Assembly (NCBI GenBank): GCA_943704525.1
Contig: CALSCQ010002782.1
Location: 1-11,028 of the forward strand
Reading direction: 5' to 3'
Source: Pigoraptor vietnamica
Taxonomy: Eukaryota > Opisthokonta > Filasterea
Length of the DNA stretch: 11,028 nt
Below the pieces are notes generated by a model that ran no database searches, was not told where the DNA came from, and saw only the letters and a list, made by a program, of their open reading frames with translations. Of the stretch, positions 7,456 through 11,028 are shown piece by piece; position 1 is the stretch's first letter, and each line of letters begins with the position of its first letter. The position numbers and the translations under genes are program-made.

Positions 7456-9696
7456 ATGGACGACTCCGAGGGCGCGAGCGACGTGTCGCTCCTCCTCGAC
7501 CTGTCGGAGGAGGTGCTCGTCCACCTCGTCAAGCTTGCGCGGTTCACGCTTACCGACGTGGGCCACCTCCGCGCGACGTGCAAGCGGCTCTGCGACTTCC
7601 TCGACCGCATTCGCGACACGGTCGTCAACGACAGCGTCGTCGGCGATTTGTCGCGGTACCGCCCGTATGGTTACTGGGACATTGACCTCGCGGCGAGGAG
7701 CGGGCACCTCGAGGTGATTCAGCTGCTCCACGAGGACGAGGTCAAGCGCGGTCGCGTGACCCACTGCTCCAATGCGTCCACTACGTATGCGCTTCAACGA
7801 GGCGACTTGGACGTGTTCGTCTTCATCGCATGCAATCGTCGTGAAATCGTTACGAACCGTGGCTGGTACGTGGAAGCGGGGCTTTGGCGTCTGACTCGCG
7901 ATCAACTGGTTGCGCTGTTGGACCGAGCGCCCTCCTTCCTCGCGTCAGACGACACAGCCGCTTGTGATGCCGCGAAAGCTGCAATTGCAATGGGAGACGC
8001 TGCCCTTCTTGGCCGGCTGCTCTCCTTTGTTCTGCCGGCGCAATTGGCCGAGCTCACGATCGACGCCCTCTCGTGCGAAGTGCTCGTCCACAGCGTCGTC
8101 GGCGTTCTTCGGGATGCACAGAAGGCGGTGTGCACGGAGAATTGCGAGGTGGAGGTGTCCGAGACTCTTTTCATGCTTGCTGCAACGGCCGCCTCTGTCG
8201 ATGCACTCGAACGCGCGGCCAGCCGGGCCCCTGTTGCCTTTGGCGCGCTCCCTGAGACGGCGATGGAGTCGATTGCCACGCGGGCATTTCAAATGGGGAC
8301 TGACGACGTAGTTTTGGAGCGCCTTCGCGGGATGGCCTTCGAGCATGCGGGCGCGCGCGAGTGGGGCACGCGCGAGTGGGTTCTGCGAACGTTCGGCAGT
8401 GATTCCGGGGGACTCGTGTCCCTTCTCCGTCGTGGCCGTTACGACGACGCGGACGTGATGTCGCGGCGTTTGGACAAGATAGGACAGTCCATGGCGATTG
8501 GGCTGCTGCTCCACCACGGGGCGATTGCTGCGCTCGAGTGGATGAGGTCGAAAGGGTATCTCGGGATACCCGAGGCGATAATCGGCATGCACGTGGATGC
8601 GCTGCAGAATGGAACACGCGCGGACCCGAGAGCCCTCCCACTCGAATGGCAGCCGATGTCCCACATACCCGAATTGCACCTGACGCCAGAGATTGTCGAC
8701 GTCATGCTGTCCATCGTATCGCAACAGGTGCAGCCGTGCTTTGGCGGGACTGTCGTTGAGCGCGTCTTGGCACCAAAGTGGTATGCGCACTGTTTTCAGG
8801 CCGGCGACTTCGCTCTGCTCCGCCACGTGTGCGAGCGCGTGGACGGGCTCCAAATCTTTTCGACCGTGGAGGCGGCCGTCGCCGCGGGGCACTATGACAT
8901 GGTTTCGTACATGTTGACGGCTGGCCACCCAGGACGTTTGGAGCCATTCGAGCCTTTTGATCTGGCCAAAGCTTTGGCCACAGCCGTTCGCGCCGGGCAC
9001 TTTCGGCTCGCGACGATCATCGCCAGTCGGCTGCCGGATGCGCGCGTGTCGCTGAGTGCGGCCGTCCAGTCGCGTCGGTGGCGGCTGTTCCATTGGGCAC
9101 TCGAGCGGGGCGTGACGGACGAGGAGCTGCGGGCCGGATTCCTTGCGGCGTTGCAGGACGGGCGCCTCGATTTTGTGCGGTGGTTCGAGACGAACCGGCC
9201 CGACGTCGTGGACTGGTCGGTGCGCTCCGAGCTCATGACGGCACTTGCGCACGTACGGGACATGCGCTTCGTGCGGGCCGCATTCGAGCGAAACCCGGGC
9301 GTGTTGGTTGCGCCGGAGGGTCCCGCGATTCCGAGGGGAGTGACGCCCCACGAATTTGCGGGATGGCTTGCCGGGCGGCAGGAAAAAGGGACTTTCGGAT
9401 TCGGGTTTGCGGAACTTGCGTCGGCGATTCCAAAGGAAGCGATACCTGTTAATTACGACACATTCGCACTCGAGCGAGACCTGGGCATCGAGATAATATG
9501 CCGGCCTTTCCGCGTGGATTTGTGGGCGCGTGCCGGACGAAGGGACGTGCTGCAGGCGGCGCTTGACTTCGGCGTCCGCACATCCGCCCAAATCGTGCGT
9601 CTGGCAAAAGAGATACCGTCCGCGTTTGGGTCCCCATCGAACCCTTACATCAAACAGTGGCTTGACGGCAACGCGGACAAATTTGTGATCGGCTGA
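7456..9696 (+). CDS. F-box protein with degenerate ankyrin-like repeats
   Basis: Intronless frame of 746 residues. I chose the ATG at 7456 for its strong context (GCGCCATGG); an in-frame ATG-less or weaker start at 7423 would add 11 residues. Residues about 12-52 (LLLDLSEEVLVHLVKLARF, then VGHLRATCKRLCDFL) look like an F-box. DIDLAARSGHLEVIQLLHE (76-93) is a clear ankyrin helix pair. Weaker copies of the same A-x-x-GH/D-x-x-hydrophobic pattern recur to near the C-terminus (for example AVAAGHYDMVSYML, AVRAGHFRLATIIA, ALQDGRLDFVRWF, WARAGRRDVLQAAL). The likely role is a substrate adaptor of an SCF-type ubiquitin ligase, or a host-factor binder if of viral descent. It has no signal peptide or membrane segment. 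Head-to-head with the F-box/LRR gene, which suggests joint expression. The middle part (about 130-450) has no motif I can name. Confidence 0.86.
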   Translation: MDDSEGASDVSLLLDLSEEVLVHLVKLARFTLTDVGHLRATCKRLCDFLDRIRDTVVNDSVVGDLSRYRPYGYWDIDLAARSGHLEVIQLLHEDEVKRGRVTHCSNASTTYALQRGDLDVFVFIACNRREIVTNRGWYVEAGLWRLTRDQLVALLDRAPSFLASDDTAACDAAKAAIAMGDAALLGRLLSFVLPAQLAELTIDALSCEVLVHSVVGVLRDAQKAVCTENCEVEVSETLFMLAATAASVDALERAASRAPVAFGALPETAMESIATRAFQMGTDDVVLERLRGMAFEHAGAREWGTREWVLRTFGSDSGGLVSLLRRGRYDDADVMSRRLDKIGQSMAIGLLLHHGAIAALEWMRSKGYLGIPEAIIGMHVDALQNGTRADPRALPLEWQPMSHIPELHLTPEIVDVMLSIVSQQVQPCFGGTVVERVLAPKWYAHCFQAGDFALLRHVCERVDGLQIFSTVEAAVAAGHYDMVSYMLTAGHPGRLEPFEPFDLAKALATAVRAGHFRLATIIASRLPDARVSLSAAVQSRRWRLFHWALERGVTDEELRAGFLAALQDGRLDFVRWFETNRPDVVDWSVRSELMTALAHVRDMRFVRAAFERNPGVLVAPEGPAIPRGVTPHEFAGWLAGRQEKGTFGFGFAELASAIPKEAIPVNYDTFALERDLGIEIICRPFRVDLWARAGRRDVLQAALDFGVRTSAQIVRLAKEIPSAFGSPSNPYIKQWLDGNADKFVIG

Positions 9697-10211
9697 GGTC
9701 TGCCCGGCGATAACGTCGTGCGACGAGGGGAACCCTTCCGCCGGCGCTTGGCAGAAGAGACGTCTAGGAACTCCCCGGACTCAAGCTGTGGCGGGAGCGC
9801 GTGCCTCGTGTTGCGTTCTCTGTTTTTTTGTGCCATTCGCGTGTGTGTGTGTGTTCATGTGGAGATGTGTGCGTGCGTGCGTGCGTGTATCAGTCATAAG
9901 TCCCCCTGGGGAATTTCACTTAGGCGGCGCCACTAAACTGAGGCCATTAAACCGCGGCAGCATTGCGTGGCGTGCCTTCCCTTCGTGGGCCTACGTAGGA
10001 CTGTCGCACGAGCCGGATAGAGGTTGTCAAAGGTACCACTGTCAGTGACGGACGTTCGCACTGTCCGGGCGAATGTGTCCGGTCAATTGTCGGAGAGGCC
10101 GAATCGCCGACTCACGTGCGCGTCTGCTTTGCCTCGCGTTTTGAACTCGAAACTCGCAACTAATGAATGTTTCGCACAGCGTTCCGCACGTGTCTCTCCC
10201 TCTCTCGCACC
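9697..10211 (+). other. Intergenic region between F-box/ankyrin and AIG2-like genes
   Basis: Holds the 3' end of the F-box/ankyrin transcript and the promoter of the AIG2-like gene. A short TG/GCGT array lies at 9841-9888. A CACGTG at 10113-10118 is 94 bp upstream of the AIG2-like ATG. A small perfect inverted repeat CACTG-T-CAGTG sits at 10037-10047. I see no canonical polyadenylation signal and no tRNA-like fold. Short open frames here have no recognisable content. Confidence 0.5.
9841..9888. repeat. Short TG and GCGT repeat
   Basis: Six GT units, a break, then four or more GCGT units. It is much shorter than the other arrays and lies about 150 bp after the F-box/ankyrin stop codon. Confidence 0.8.
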
Positions 10212-10768
10212 ATGCAGACGCCCGTCGTCCTGTTCGTCTATGGGACGCTCATGTACGCCGATGTCATCCAGCGGGTGATTGGGCGCGTGCCCACGTTTGA
10301 GGCCGCCACGATAGAGGTGTGTGAACTCGCACATTGGAAGCTGTTGTTACTCTCTCACTTTCAGTTGCTCGTGCTTGCGAGATTGGGTGAACGTGTCCTC
10401 TTCTTGGTTGTTGTTTGTGGAGCGTTGTTTCTGGCGCACGCACACGCAAAGCACACACAGACACGCACACACAGGCACTCACGCACACCGCACACGCACA
10501 CACACACACACGCACAACGAACACACATACACAACACACACACAGACATACACACACACACACACATGCACACACACACACAGTACACACACACACACAC
10601 ACACACACACGTTGCTGACACACGGGCCTGTGACAGGGATACCACAGGTACCGCATACGCGGACGTGACTACCCCGCCATCACGCCCACGCAGCACGCGA
10701 CCGTTTCCGGGTACATTGTGAGAGTTACAGAGGAGGAAGCCGCGCGCCTGGACCACTACGAGGGTCCG
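10212..10768 (+). CDS. AIG2-like gamma-glutamylcyclotransferase-fold protein, 5' part
   Basis: Exon 1 10212-10316 and exon 2 10637-10768 join in phase 0 to 79 residues; a GTGAGT donor at 10769 shows that more exons lie beyond the window. Exon 1 has VLFVYGTLMYADV, the YGTL substrate-binding loop of the AIG2/GGCT family. The junction gives EGYHRYRIRGRDYPAI, the family's GYxxYxVxGxxYPAI signature. Exon 2 ends in ARLDHYEGP, where the Glu (residue 77) matches the catalytic acid of gamma-glutamyl(amine)cyclotransferases. Such enzymes release 5-oxoproline from gamma-glutamyl amines or peptides, usually in the cytosol; exact substrate unknown. ATG 10212 has A at -3. An in-frame ATG at 10167 would add an Arg-rich 15-residue leader, a possible but unproven mitochondrial signal, and its context is poor. 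Confidence 0.87.
10435..10611. repeat. Imperfect (CA)n array in AIG2-like gene intron 1
   Basis: CA-rich in the sense strand with GACA, TACA and CGCA interruptions, filling more than half of the 320-nt intron 10317-10636 and ending about 25 bp before the acceptor. The many different interruptions suggest an older array than those at 3250 and 10927. Confidence 0.96.
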
Positions 10769-10868
10769 GTGAGTGCGTGAGAGAGAGAATGAGTCGCTTG
10801 TGAATTGTGGCAGTGGACTCCACTCCTTCGTCCATGCACACCCCTCACTCACGTTTCAAAGTCGCCCC

Positions 10869-11028
<160 letters not shown>

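Noticed and set aside
7945-9591. 548-codon minus-strand open frame opposite the F-box/ankyrin gene
   Set aside because: It is a GC-rich antisense shadow: the sense frame has recognisable F-box and ankyrin helices, while the antisense translation is His/Arg/Pro-rich without motifs.
9890-10160. tRNA or structured RNA gene in the intergenic region
   Set aside because: Only a 5-bp inverted repeat at 10037-10047 was found, with no cloverleaf and no A/B-box pair.

Overview
The window looks like nuclear DNA of a GC-rich unicellular eukaryote with compact gene spacing. Three genes only make sense as spliced messages: short introns (about 100-320 nt, GT...AG) restore known protein motifs in phase. 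Long TG/CA dinucleotide arrays fill introns and intergenic DNA, and I see no operons, Shine-Dalgarno sites or bacterial genes. I cannot name the species. Intron size and spacing favour a protist over an animal or plant, but this is inference.

Layout, left to right. 1-260 is a compound (TG)n array and 261-706 is unassigned DNA. 707-2886 (minus strand) is a three-exon gene for a 560-residue nuclear-type protein with a coiled coil, basic clusters and two tandem C2H2 zinc fingers; the first finger is split by an intron. 2887-3718 is a divergent upstream region with two TG arrays. 3719-5806 (plus) is a seven-exon seven-beta-strand methyltransferase of the METTL21/FAM86-like protein-lysine methyltransferase group. 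5954-7240 (minus) is an intronless F-box protein with about 14 short, cysteine-bearing leucine-rich repeats. 7241-7455 is a shared divergent promoter. 7456-9696 (plus) is an intronless F-box protein with degenerate ankyrin-like repeats. 9697-10211 is intergenic. From 10212 (plus) runs the 5' part of an AIG2-like gamma-glutamylcyclotransferase-fold gene, cut off by the window edge. The window ends in an uninterrupted (AC)n array.

The genes do not form an obvious pathway. Two F-box proteins (putative SCF ubiquitin-ligase substrate adaptors) share one promoter region. A nuclear zinc-finger protein and a protein methyltransferase share another. The most notable contrast is that the two F-box genes have no introns, while all three other genes are interrupted, two of them heavily. 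F-box plus ankyrin or leucine-rich-repeat families are expanded in giant viruses and in many protists, so viral origin or lineage-specific retroduplication are both open. I found no clear new biological system. The main value here is in the spliced gene models, which single-frame translation would miss.
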